NCBI GenBank assembly: GCA_903839965.1
Contig: CAIMEK010000924.1
Coordinates: 1 to 31,641 of the forward strand
From: an uncultured Acetobacteraceae bacterium
GTDB taxonomy: Bacteria > Pseudomonadota > Alphaproteobacteria > Acetobacterales > Acetobacteraceae
DNA: 31,641 nucleotides
Direction: 5' to 3'
Under the pieces are notes generated by a model. It saw nothing but the letters and a program-made list of their open reading frames with translations. It searched no databases and was not told where the DNA came from. The stretch's first letter is position 1, and every line of letters starts with the position of its first letter. Positions 16,826 through 24,657 of this stretch are shown one piece after another. A program made the translations under genes and the position numbers.

Positions 16826-17640
16826 TGCCGCGGCGTTTGCAGCTCGGGCTCGTGCTGCTGGCCGTGCTGCTGGTGCTCGGCGTGGTGCTGCCGTGGTTCG
16901 CGCCGGAAGATCCCACGGTGTGGCAGGTGTCGCCGCCGAACCTGAACCCGTCCGTCTATCACTGGTTCGGCACCACGGCGCTCGGCCAGGACGGCTTCTG
17001 GCTGCTGACCTGGGCGACCCGCAACTCGCTGCTGCTCGGCGTGCTGGTGGCCGCGGCGGCGACGCTCATCGGCGTGACCGCCGGGCTGTGCGCCGGGTTT
17101 TCCGGTGGCATCGCCGACCGTGTGCTGGCCTTCCTGATGGATGTGTTCATCTGCATCCCCAGCCTGCCCATCCTGATCCTGTTCGCCGCCATCCTGAAAG
17201 GTGACGCCTCGCTGCCGGTGATCGCGCTGATCCTCATCCTGTTCAACTGGCCGTTCCCGGCGCGCCAGACGCGCGCGGTGGCCATCGGCATGCGCGAGCG
17301 CGAGTTCATCCATGTGGCGCGGTTCTCCGGCGAAAGCCTGCCGCGCATCCTGCTGCACCAGATCTTTCCGTATTTGCGGGCCTGGAGCCTGGGGAATTTC
17401 GTCAACACCGTGCTGGTGGCGATCGCCGCCGAAAGCGCGGTGGCGGTGATCGGCCTGTCCAGCGCCGACCAGCCCTCGCTCGGCACCATGATCTACTGGG
17501 CGCTGCAGCACCAGGCGCTGCTGGCCGGGCGGTGGCTGTGGATCGGCCCGCCGGTGGTCACCATCGTGGTGCTGTTCATCGCGTTGTTCCTCACCTCCTC
17601 CGGCATCACCCGGGCGGCCGCGGTGCGGCGGGGCCGATGA
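16825..17640 (+). CDS. Opp/Dpp-type ABC transporter permease, DppC-like
   Basis: Inner-membrane permease, 271 aa. ATG 16825 overlaps the upstream stop by one base. The first helix (QLGLVLLAVLLVLGVVLPWF) leads into a periplasmic segment with PNLNPSVYHWFGTTALGQDG, the DppC/OppC signature HxxGTDxxGRD in a relaxed form. The EAA loop is REREFIHVARFSGESLPRIL, followed by LHQIFP, and a conserved IGLSSADQPSLGTMIYWAL precedes the last helices. The frame is open upstream inside the preceding gene but has no plausible start there. The stop overlaps the ATPase start (ATGA). Confidence 0.94.
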   Translation: MPRRLQLGLVLLAVLLVLGVVLPWFAPEDPTVWQVSPPNLNPSVYHWFGTTALGQDGFWLLTWATRNSLLLGVLVAAAATLIGVTAGLCAGFSGGIADRVLAFLMDVFICIPSLPILILFAAILKGDASLPVIALILILFNWPFPARQTRAVAIGMREREFIHVARFSGESLPRILLHQIFPYLRAWSLGNFVNTVLVAIAAESAVAVIGLSSADQPSLGTMIYWALQHQALLAGRWLWIGPPVVTIVVLFIALFLTSSGITRAAAVRRGR

Positions 17641-18587
17641 CCGACCTGGTGCGCCTGGAGCACGTCCATGCCGGCTATCTCGCCGCCGGGCGCGAAGTGC
17701 ATGCCGTGCACGACGTGACGCTGGCGGTGCACGACGACGAGATCCTCGGCATTGCCGGCGAATCCGGCGGCGGCAAATCCACGCTCATCAAGCTGATCTA
17801 CGGCCAGGTCGGCCATCCGCTGCATTTGTTCGCCGGTACTGCCACCGCTTTCATCGACGGCGAGGTGGTGCCGATCGCCGGGCTGCGGCCGTACTGGTGG
17901 GATTTCATCAGTTACATCCCGCAAGGTTCGATGAGCGTGCTGAATCCGGTGCTGCGCATCGAGGACCAGATGCTGGACGCCATTCCGCCGCGCCACCGCC
18001 ATCGCGGCCGGCCGGCGCTGCGCGCGGCGCTGGTGGAGATGTTCGAGCAGATCGGGCTGCAGGCCGATGTGCTGCGCGCCTATCCGCACCTGCTGTCCGG
18101 CGGCATGCGCCAGCGCGTGCTGGTGGCGCTGGCCGCCTTCCTGCATCCGCGCATCATGCTGGCCGACGAGCCCACTACGGCGCTCGACGTGGTGACGCAG
18201 AAACGCATCCTGCTGCTGTTGCGCGAGCTGCAGATGCGCATGCGCAATGCGGTGGTCATCGTTTCGCACGACCTGGGCGTGCACTACCAGCTCACCCATC
18301 GCATCGCCATCGCCTATGCCGGCGAGATCGTCGAGGTCGGCCCCACCGAGCAGGTGTTCGCCGCGCCGCTGCACCCCTACACGCGGGCGCTGGTGGATTC
18401 CATCCCGCGCGTCGGCGACGACGCGCGTCGCGAGGGGCTCGACGGCCGACCGCCCAGCCTGCAGGAACCGCCGCCGGGCTGCCGCTTCCATCCGCGTTGC
18501 CCTGTGTCGCAGGACATCTGCCGCCGCGTCGCGCCGGAACTCACGACCAAGGCGCCCGAGCGGCAGGCCGCCTGCCACTTCTGCTGA
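17637..18587 (+). CDS. Opp/Dpp-type ABC transporter ATPase, DppD-like
   Basis: Cytosolic ATPase, 316 aa. Walker A is GESGGGKST (about 41-49), the Q-loop lies in YIPQGSMSVLNP, the signature is LLSGGMRQR, Walker B is IMLADEPTTALD and the H-loop IVSHD. The C-terminal extension has the oligopeptide-transporter cysteine motif (GCRFHPRCPVSQDIC) found in DppD/OppD and DppF. ATG 17637 overlaps the permease stop as ATGA. One unusual insertion (GHPLHLFAGTATAFIDGEVV) lengthens the stretch after Walker A. It ends 6 bases from the convergent stop of the second ATPase. Confidence 0.94.
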   Translation: MTDLVRLEHVHAGYLAAGREVHAVHDVTLAVHDDEILGIAGESGGGKSTLIKLIYGQVGHPLHLFAGTATAFIDGEVVPIAGLRPYWWDFISYIPQGSMSVLNPVLRIEDQMLDAIPPRHRHRGRPALRAALVEMFEQIGLQADVLRAYPHLLSGGMRQRVLVALAAFLHPRIMLADEPTTALDVVTQKRILLLLRELQMRMRNAVVIVSHDLGVHYQLTHRIAIAYAGEIVEVGPTEQVFAAPLHPYTRALVDSIPRVGDDARREGLDGRPPSLQEPPPGCRFHPRCPVSQDICRRVAPELTTKAPERQAACHFC

Positions 18588-18593
18588 GAGACT

Positions 18594-19415
18594 CTACGCG
18601 GCGGCTTCCGCCCAGCGCCGGCCGATGCGCGGCACCGCATCGAGCAGCGCCCGCGTGTATTCGTGCTGCGGCGCCCGCAGCACGTCCTGCGGCTTCCCCC
18701 GCTCCACGACGCAGCCGGCGCGCATGATGGCGATGTCGTCGGCGATGTAGTAGGCGGTGGACAGGTCATGCGTGATGTAGACGAACGACACGCCGCGGCT
18801 GCGGGTCAGCGACAGGAACAGGTTGACGATGTTGGTGCGCAGCGAGGCGTCCACCATGCTCACCGGTTCGTCCGCGATGATCAGGCGGGGCCGCGAAATC
18901 AGCGCGCGGGCAATCGAGATGCGCTGCAGTTCGCCGCCGGAAAATTGTTGCAGATACTTGCCGACCACCCGCTCCCAGGCCAGCCCGACGGTTTGCAGGG
19001 CCTCGGTGGCGGCCTCGCGCGCGGCGGCATCGGTGGTGGCGTCGGTGAGGTTGCGGGCGGTGCGCAGCAGGTAGAAGTCGACCGGCTTGTAGAGGCTGAA
19101 CGCCTCGAACGGGTTCTGGAACACCGGCTGCACGGCGCGGCGGAATTCGGTGCGGGTCCAGGCCGCCAGCGGTTTGCCATCGAGTGCGATGCTGCCGGCG
19201 GTGGGGGCGAGCAGCCGCAGCAGCATGCGGGCCAACGGGGTCTTGCCGCTGCCCGACTCACCGATGATGGCCAGGATCGAGGCGGCATCGCCAGGCATCC
19301 GCAGGCTGACGTCCTCGACCGCGCGCAGCGGACGACGCACAAACACGCCCCGGCGGAAGTGCCGGCTCACATGCTGCAGTTCGAGCAGCGGCACAGGGGA
19401 GGAGGAGTCCGCCAT
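18594..19415 (-). CDS. Opp/Dpp-type ABC transporter ATPase, DppF-like, inverted relative to the operon
   Basis: Cytosolic ATPase, 273 aa, the second nucleotide-binding subunit that Opp/Dpp transporters need. Walker A is GESGSGKTP, the Q-loop lies in QPVFQNPFEAFS, the signature is QFSGGELQR, Walker B LIIADEPVSMVDAS and the H-loop ITHDLS. The C-terminal cysteine motif seen in the DppD partner is absent. ATG 19415 has GGAGGAGG in front and the homology begins there (LLELQHVSRHFRRG); upstream frame extension to 19799 is not protein-like. It lies on the strand opposite to the other transporter genes, with stops 6 bases apart, and directly downstream of a decayed gene cluster, so its promoter is uncertain. 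Confidence 0.92.
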   Translation of the reverse strand: MADSSSPVPLLELQHVSRHFRRGVFVRRPLRAVEDVSLRMPGDAASILAIIGESGSGKTPLARMLLRLLAPTAGSIALDGKPLAAWTRTEFRRAVQPVFQNPFEAFSLYKPVDFYLLRTARNLTDATTDAAAREAATEALQTVGLAWERVVGKYLQQFSGGELQRISIARALISRPRLIIADEPVSMVDASLRTNIVNLFLSLTRSRGVSFVYITHDLSTAYYIADDIAIMRAGCVVERGKPQDVLRAPQHEYTRALLDAVPRIGRRWAEAAA

Positions 19416-19453
19416 GCCCCAGGTTAGCGCGCCTGCGCTCCCCCGGTCCAGCG

Positions 19454-19650
19454 TCAGCCGACCCGATAGCGCTTCCACGCATCCTGGTTGAACTCGACGC
19501 CATGGCCGAGCCGGGTGGGCACAAGAAGAAAACCTTTTTCCACCACCAGCCCCTCGACCAGCAGGAAGTCCGGGCTCACCAGCGATAGGATGACGGTCGC
19601 CTGCACCAAGCGCTGGCCCCGCATCCCGTGCACGCGACGATGGGGCTCGA
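19454..19650 (-). pseudogene. C-terminal remnant of an enolase-superfamily (mandelate racemase/sugar dehydratase-type) gene
   Basis: The last 65 or so codons of this frame read RRVHGMRGQRLVQATVILSL, VSPDFLLVEGLVVEKGFLLV and PTRLGHGVEFNQDAWKRYRV. This matches the pattern of the C-terminal tail of mandelate racemase / muconate lactonizing enzyme family proteins (a SPNFLILE segment, then LVVEKGFLxVPTGPGLGVE and a final helix). The catalytic barrel is missing, and about 30 residues seem lost between FLLVE and GLVVE. Enzymes of this group include aldonate dehydratases, which would fit the neighbouring sugar genes. The remnant lies just downstream of the decayed LacI gene and is read in frame with that gene's N-terminus. 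Confidence 0.65.
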
Positions 19651-20236
19651 TTAGCGCCGCTTCGACCGAACTGGCGCGTCCTCGACCCTGGGCGGTCCCG
19701 ACGACTTGCGAATGACGATCTCCGCCACGCATTCCAGGTCGGGCGGGGTATCGCGGCCCTCGAGCAGGCAGACCGCATGGCGCGCGGCCCGGCGGCCAAC
19801 CTCTTCGCTGTTCACCCGCAGCGTGGTGATGCAGTTCGCCGACCAGCAGGATGGCGTCCGATCCGCGCTCGACCAGCTTGCGGGCCTGCCGGTATTCCTG
19901 GTCGATGTCGTATTCGGAACAGGCGAGCAGCAGCGTGTAGCCGGCCCGCGTCAGTTCGTCCTGCAGCCCCTCGATGGCGCGCGCGAAGTCGCCATGCGTC
20001 AGGGTCGGAAAGATCGCCCCGATGGTGTTGGTCCGCCGCGTCGCCAGCGCGCGCGCGGCGCCATCCGGCACCCAGCCCAGGCGCTCGACCACGGAGGCGA
20101 TGCGCTCGCGCAATTCGGCGGACACCAGGCCAGGCGCATTCATCGCCCGCGACACGGTGGCCGTGGAAACGCCGGCCACCTCGGCCACCTTGCGCAGCCC
20201 CACGCGGCCCGGGCGCTTCGCCTGCACGGGGCTCAT
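19651..20236 (-). pseudogene. LacI-family transcriptional regulator, internally deleted and frameshifted
   Basis: The first 120-odd codons encode an intact LacI-type HTH and hinge (LRKVAEVAGVSTATVSRAMN, about 14-33) and the beginning of the effector domain (NTIGAIFPTLTHGDFARAIE ... AILLVGELH). At about 19,825-19,835 the frame breaks. The other frame resumes with the usual LacI C-terminus, ITTLRVNSEEVGRRAARHAV and ECVAEIVIRKSSGPP, and stops at 19651. About 140 residues of the sugar-binding domain are missing at the break. In the unbroken frame the N-terminus runs on to 19454 and ends in the enolase-type remnant. ATG 20236 overlaps the upstream gene's stop (ATGA), so both were once one operon. 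A LacI-type palindrome lies at 21073-21086. Confidence 0.85.
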
Positions 20237-21035
20237 TGTTTTGCCCACCCGTCCTCCGTGTCACCCGGTCTGCGCGCCGCCGTTCGATCGACCACCGGCG
20301 CCGGTCCTCCCTGCCGCAGGCTGGTGTCCGCCGCAACCACCACCTGCGCGGTACGCTCGCCGGCGCGGAAGTCGTAGAACTCCCCTTGCGCGGCCGCCTC
20401 TCGGCATAAAAGCTCAGCGCCACCTTCGACTGGCCGCCATTGGCTTGGCGCAGGCTCAGGCGGGTGATTTCGGGGCCTCACGGGTGGCCACGACCTGAAC
20501 GGCATCGCCCATCGCCGGCAGCAGAACGGAGAGGGCATGCGGGCCGATATCCCACAGCGCTCCCCTGCGCTGCCGCCAGAGGCAATCGGTGTAGGGCGTG
20601 CCGGGGAGCATCGCGTCGGAGAAGAAGCCACCGGCGACCGCTGCCCAGCCGCCCGCTTCGACGACGCCGGCCAACTCCCTTGCCACCTCCGCCTCGAAGC
20701 GGCGCGTGAAGAACACGACCGATGCAACCTTCGCCGCGGCAATGGCAGCAGATGCGGCCCGGCGAGCGCGGCCTTCGGAGCGATCCGCGCCTTCGCGTCC
20801 GGCGGAACGACGAAGCTGACCGCGTCGACCGATTGCAGCAGCTCGTCAAAGCTATCGAACGCGGTTGTCGCGTAGGCTTCGGCCAGGGCCTTCGCGCGTG
20901 CGGGATTGTGGTTCCAGATGCCCACCAGCGACACGCCGGGATGCGCGCTCAGCACCGGAACATGATATCCCGCGCCCAGGCACCCGCGCCGACGACGCCC
21001 ACCCGCAGGCGCGTTTCAGCTTGTTCCGCCGGCAT
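20233..21035 (-). pseudogene. Gfo/Idh/MocA-family oxidoreductase, multiply frameshifted
   Basis: Pieces of one NAD(P)-dependent sugar-type oxidoreductase lie in successive frames. ATG 21035 opens MPAEQAETRLRVGVVGAGAW (Rossmann GxGxxG). A frameshift near 20,967 moves to HVPVLSAHPGVSLVGIWNHN ... VDAVSFVVPPDAKARIAPKA. At about 20,735 a deletion removes the EKP catalytic motif and shifts to VVFFTRRFEAEVARELAG ... RRGALWDIGPHALSVLLPAM. Near 20,480 it shifts to EITRLSLRQANGGQSKVALS, and near 20,402 to QGEFYDFRAGERTAQVVVAA, ending at the TGA at 20233. At least four lesions make it non-functional. It was the first gene of the decayed operon, transcribed away from the HpcH/HpaI aldolase. Confidence 0.88.
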
Positions 21036-21072
21036 GGGCTGGCAGCCTTTCCTGATCGGCAACCGACGTTCT

Positions 21073-21086
21073 TGTAACCGGTTACA
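21073..21086. promoter_or_regulatory. Perfect 14-base palindrome, LacI-family operator candidate
   Basis: TGTAACCGGTTACA is a perfect 14-base inverted repeat with the central CG-containing core (ACCGGT) typical of LacI/GntR(gluconate)-type operators. It sits in the 192-base divergent spacer, 38 bases before the start of the decayed oxidoreductase gene and 142 bases before the HpcH/HpaI aldolase start. The natural regulator would be the LacI-family gene two genes down the decayed operon, which is itself now broken. No second complete copy was seen in the window. Confidence 0.7.
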
Positions 21087-21227
21087 TTTCCGCCAACCAA
21101 GGGATTTCGTCAATGTCGGCGGGTGCCCGGTTGACGGCGCCGCCTTTGCGGTTGCCAGATGCCCCCGGCTCGCCGGCGATGCCGGTTGGAACCGTATCGC
21201 GCGAATGACGATAAAGGAACAAATGGC

Positions 21228-22022
21228 ATGCGGGATTTTGGCAAGAACATCGCGAAGGCGAAGCTACAGGCCGACGAACTGGTGCTGTGCCTGTGCGTCA
21301 ACCAGATGCGCACGCCGAACATTGCCATGCTGGCGGCATCCGCCGGCTTCGATGCCCTCTATGTCGACCACGAGCATAACCCGACCGACCTGGAAACGAC
21401 GGCTGCGATCTGCATCGCCGCGGTGGGCATGGGGATAACCCCGCTCGTGCGCATCGCCTCCGTCGCCAGCCACGATATCGGCCGCGTGCTCGACCTGGGC
21501 GCGCAGGGCATCATGGTGGCGCATGTCAACACCGCCGAGGAGGCCCGCGCGGTCGCGGCGGCCTGCCTGTTCAAGCCGCTCGGCCACCGCTCGGCGTCCG
21601 GCCCGCTGGTGTCGATGGCCTACCGCCCGCTCCCGCAGGCCGAGGTCAACGCGATGGCTAACCGCGAGACGCTGGTCATGGCTATCATCGAGACCGAAGA
21701 AGGGCTCGCCAATGTCGATGCGATCGGTGCCGTGCCCGGCATCGACACGCTGCATATCGGCGCCAACGACCTCAGCATCGAACTCGGCGTGACCGGGCAG
21801 TACAGGCACGCCACCATGCGCGACGCCTACGCGAAGGTGACGGCGGCGGCACGCAAGGGTGGCAAGTCGACGGGCATCGGTGGCATCCGCAACGACCCCG
21901 CGCTGCAGACCGAACTGCTGCAACAGGGCTTCCGCTATATCACCTGCGGGTCGGACGTGGGCTATGTGTTGGGCGGTGGCCAGGCCGATACCGAGGCCAT
22001 TCGCGCCATGCCGCTGAAGTAG
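21228..22022 (+). CDS. HpcH/HpaI-family aldolase
   Basis: Cytosolic class II pyruvate aldolase of the HpcH/HpaI (citrate lyase beta-like) superfamily, 264 aa, the normal length. It reversibly cleaves 2-keto-3-deoxy or 4-hydroxy-2-keto acids to pyruvate and an aldehyde. Visible residues matching the family: His50 in VDHEHNPTD, Arg75 in PLVRI, the metal ligands Glu155 in IIETEEG and Asp181 in IGANDLS, plus GAQGIMVAHV and VPGIDTLHIG. ATG 21228 has AAAGGA upstream and starts the homology; the frame is open upstream to 21159. It is divergent from the decayed oxidoreductase operon and shares the TGTAACCGGTTACA palindrome. The pathway context suggests a 2-keto-3-deoxy sugar acid as substrate. Confidence 0.9.
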   Translation: MRDFGKNIAKAKLQADELVLCLCVNQMRTPNIAMLAASAGFDALYVDHEHNPTDLETTAAICIAAVGMGITPLVRIASVASHDIGRVLDLGAQGIMVAHVNTAEEARAVAAACLFKPLGHRSASGPLVSMAYRPLPQAEVNAMANRETLVMAIIETEEGLANVDAIGAVPGIDTLHIGANDLSIELGVTGQYRHATMRDAYAKVTAAARKGGKSTGIGGIRNDPALQTELLQQGFRYITCGSDVGYVLGGGQADTEAIRAMPLK

Positions 22023-22154
22023 CGGCGGCCGATGCGCAGGGTCTGCACGCGAGCGTGAGGGCCCGGGGCGGGCGAATGCAAACGCGATGGGGGCAGTGGT
22101 ATTGCGGGAACCCGGGCCAGGTAGCATGCCCTGCAGGACGCGCAGAGGACGGGC

Positions 22155-23150
22155 ATGATGTTGGTGGTTGGCGATATCGGCGGGACCAAGACGCTCCTGA
22201 CGCTGCTTGAGCCGGGCTCGGACCCGCGCCGGCCGGTCGCCGAAAAGGAGTACCACAGCGCCAGCTATCCGGGGCTCGACGCCATCGTGCGCGCCTTCCT
22301 GGCGGAGACGGGAGGGAAGGCCGAGTTCGGCTGCTTCGACGTGGCCGGGCCGGTGGTGCAGGGCCAGGTGCAAGCCACCAACCTGCCCTGGACCATGGAC
22401 GAGCAAGGGCTGGCGCAGTCTCTCGGTCTGCGCCGGGTGATCCTGCTCAACGACCTGAAGGCGATCGCCTACGCCATCCCGCATCTGCTGCCCACGGATG
22501 TGCACACGCTGAACGATGCCGCGGCGGAGCCGAACGGGCCGATCGCGGTGGTCGCGCCCGGCACCGGCCTCGGCGAGGCCTTCCTGGTGTGGAATGGCCG
22601 CGACTACACGGCCTGCGCCTCGGAAGGCGGCCATGCCAGCTTCGCGCCGACGACCGACCAGCAGGTCGACCTGTTGCGCTACCTGCGCCAGCGCCTGGGC
22701 GACGTGTCGTTCGAGCGGGTCTGCTCCGGGTTGGGCATCGGCAACCTGTACGAGTTCCTGCGCGACAGCGGGGCCTGGCCGGAAACGCCGGGTTTCGCGG
22801 GGCAACTCGAGCAGGCCGCCGACCGCACGCCGCTGATCGCGCGGGCCGGTATGCAGGACCCTGTCGGCAATCCGCTGGCGGCGGCGGCGATGGCGCTGTT
22901 CGTCGAGATCCTCGGCAACGAGGCGGGCAACCTGGCGTTGAAGGTGATGTCCACCGGCGGCGTCTACCTCGCAGGCGGCATGCCCGCGCGCGTGCTGCCG
23001 CTGCTCGGCACCGGTCGGTTCCTCGAGGCCTTCGTCAGCAAGGGCCGGCTTGCCGGCGTGCTCAGGCGCATGCCGGTGCATGTGGTGACCGCCCGCGCGG
23101 CCCTGCTGGGCGCCGCCCGGTACGGGCTGGACAGCCTGCCCGCCCGGTGA
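22155..23150 (+). CDS. glk: Glucokinase
   Basis: Cytosolic ATP-dependent glucokinase of the bacterial Glk family (EC 2.7.1.2), 331 aa, phosphorylating glucose to glucose 6-phosphate. Visible marks: the phosphate-binding loop GDIGGTKTLLTLLEPGS (6-22), CFDVAGPVVQGQ, the sugar-binding stretch LLNDLKAIAYAIPHL (catalytic Asp in NDLKA), APGTGLGEAFLVW, SEGGHASFAP and the C-terminal STGGVYLAGGMPAR. Glk-type rather than ROK: no ROK zinc motif (CxCGxxGC) is present. AGAGGACGG precedes tandem ATG codons at 22155 and 22158; either could be the start. It lies 132 bases after the aldolase and 201 bases before the sugar ABC operon and is likely transcribed separately or with the aldolase. Confidence 0.94.
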   Translation: MMLVVGDIGGTKTLLTLLEPGSDPRRPVAEKEYHSASYPGLDAIVRAFLAETGGKAEFGCFDVAGPVVQGQVQATNLPWTMDEQGLAQSLGLRRVILLNDLKAIAYAIPHLLPTDVHTLNDAAAEPNGPIAVVAPGTGLGEAFLVWNGRDYTACASEGGHASFAPTTDQQVDLLRYLRQRLGDVSFERVCSGLGIGNLYEFLRDSGAWPETPGFAGQLEQAADRTPLIARAGMQDPVGNPLAAAAMALFVEILGNEAGNLALKVMSTGGVYLAGGMPARVLPLLGTGRFLEAFVSKGRLAGVLRRMPVHVVTARAALLGAARYGLDSLPAR

Positions 23151-23240
23151 GCGCCAGCATGCCGGCCGGTCATTGCAGCGAATACCAACGGATACATGGC
23201 GGCGGCATGTTGTCGCGCGTTTTACGTGGACATTGTTGTC

Positions 23241-23254
23241 TTGATCTATATCAA
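23241..23254. promoter_or_regulatory. FNR/FixK-type box
   Basis: TTGATCTATATCAA matches the FNR consensus TTGAT-N4-ATCAA at all ten defined positions. It lies in the 201-base spacer between glk and the sugar ABC operon, 98 bases before the GTG start of the binding-protein gene. Its centre (23247.5) is 31 bases upstream of a -10-like TACATA at 23277-23282, the spacing of class II FNR-activated promoters with the box at -41.5. Alphaproteobacteria carry FnrL, FixK or Anr-type regulators that read this site. Confidence 0.7.
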
Positions 23255-23276
23255 CGACGACGGAGCCGCCTCAAGA

Positions 23277-23282
23277 TACATA
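23277..23282 (+). promoter_or_regulatory. Candidate -10 element of the FNR-controlled promoter
   Basis: TACATA stands where a -10 hexamer is expected for an FNR box centred at -41.5, which predicts transcription starting near 23289, about 63 bases before the start codon. The match to TATAAT is partial, as is usual for activator-dependent promoters. No -35 hexamer is evident, which also fits class II activation. Confidence 0.4.
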
Positions 23283-23351
23283 GTCCTGTCCAGTCGCTGA
23301 AACGTCCAGAAGGGCGGCGGCGCTTTGCATATTGATTGGAGGAGGAACACC

Positions 23352-24647
23352 GTGGCAATCCCACAAAGAATTGCGGCCTCCGTGCTGGCCATCTTTGCGA
23401 CACTCTACGCGCAGGCTGCTGTCGCCCAACCCGCCGTCATGCCGACGGAAAAAGTAACCATTGAGATCTGGTGGCATGAATACGGACCCTTCACCACCTA
23501 TGTGAAGGATCGGATCGAGGCCTACAAGAAGGTGCGCCCGAATGTGACGGTGGTTCCCACCATTACATCCTCGGCGGACATCAACCAGAAGACCACCGTT
23601 GCCCTGGCCACGGGAACCGGCCCGGACATCATGGACAACGATGCCTCGTTCTTCACCCTCTACTATGCGAAGGGCGTGCTGGAGCCGCTGAACCTGGACG
23701 TGTTCGGCGCCAAGAGCTACCCGGACTTCATCGCGCGCTATACGCCGGGCGGACTCGAAGCCGGAACGTTCGACGGCCGCGTCTACGCCCTGCCGTATCA
23801 GGGCAACTCGATGAGCCTGTTCATCAACAACAAGGCGTTCGCCGCCGCCGGGCTCGATCCGAAGAAGGACGCGCCGAAGACCTGGAACGACGTGATCGCG
23901 CTGGGTCCGAAACTGAAGATCGTGCAGGGCAACCGCACCGTGCAGAAGGCGTTCGACTTCCCCTATCACAGCCAGCGCTGGGAAGTGCAGGACTTCCAGC
24001 CGCTCACCGAACAGTTCGGCGGCAAGCTGCTCAGCGACGACGGCAAGACCGCCGCCATCAACAGCCCAGCGGCGGTGCAGGCGCTGGCGCTCTGGCGGGA
24101 AGTGACCAAGGCCGCCGGTGACCCCAGGACCACGATGAATACGCCGAGCAACCCGAACCAGGATTTCGTCGATGGCCGGGTGGCGATGTACATCACCGGC
24201 CCATGGGCGACGCCGCAGATGCGCGCCTCCGGCGTCGGCGACGATTTCACCGTGGTGGGGTTGCCGCAGGTCGACCCGGCCAAGCCGCACACCATGGTCT
24301 ATGGCTGGATGTGGGGCGTCAACCAGGCGAAGCCGGCGGCCCAGAAAACGGCCGCGTGGGACTTCATCCGCTTCATGCTCGCCAGCCCCGACGAATGGCT
24401 GGGCAAGGTCGGCTTCGTGCAGCCGGTGAAGGGGGTTGACCAAAGTGCGACTGCCAAGGCGTTCCCGTATTTCGACGTGCACATGAAGGACGTTTCGACG
24501 GCGACGTGGTACATCCGTTCGGAATTTACCAACGAAATCACCCAGGCCATCGGGCGCGCCATCGAGCGGGTCGTGTATGACGGCGCCGATCCGAAAGCCT
24601 CGCTCGATCAGGCGCAGGCCGAGGTCGAGAAGGTACTGAAGAGGTAG
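23352..24647 (+). CDS. Sugar ABC transporter solute-binding protein
   Basis: Periplasmic sugar-binding protein (solute-binding family 1, MalE/UgpB-like), 431 aa. GTG 23352 is chosen because GGAGGAGG lies 6 bases upstream and the signal peptide starts there (VAIPQRIAASVLAIFATLYA, cleavage near VAQ); an in-frame TTG at 23325 is unlikely. Family marks: TIEIWWHEYGPFTTYVKDRI, GTGPDIMDND (about 88-97), YALPYQGNSMSLFINNKAF and MYGWMWGVNQ-type segments with AWDFIRFML in the C-terminal lobe. It is the first gene of an operon with two permeases, a dehydrogenase and a lactonase. An FNR-type box lies upstream and a strong hairpin follows its stop. Confidence 0.94.
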   Translation: MAIPQRIAASVLAIFATLYAQAAVAQPAVMPTEKVTIEIWWHEYGPFTTYVKDRIEAYKKVRPNVTVVPTITSSADINQKTTVALATGTGPDIMDNDASFFTLYYAKGVLEPLNLDVFGAKSYPDFIARYTPGGLEAGTFDGRVYALPYQGNSMSLFINNKAFAAAGLDPKKDAPKTWNDVIALGPKLKIVQGNRTVQKAFDFPYHSQRWEVQDFQPLTEQFGGKLLSDDGKTAAINSPAAVQALALWREVTKAAGDPRTTMNTPSNPNQDFVDGRVAMYITGPWATPQMRASGVGDDFTVVGLPQVDPAKPHTMVYGWMWGVNQAKPAAQKTAAWDFIRFMLASPDEWLGKVGFVQPVKGVDQSATAKAFPYFDVHMKDVSTATWYIRSEFTNEITQAIGRAIERVVYDGADPKASLDQAQAEVEKVLKR

Positions 24648-24657
24648 TGGGCTGCGG

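Noticed and set aside
23298..23310. CTGAAACGTCCAG as a full LacI-type operator of the second sugar operon
   Set aside because: Symmetry is poor on either axis. It is mentioned only as a shared half-site with the first operon.
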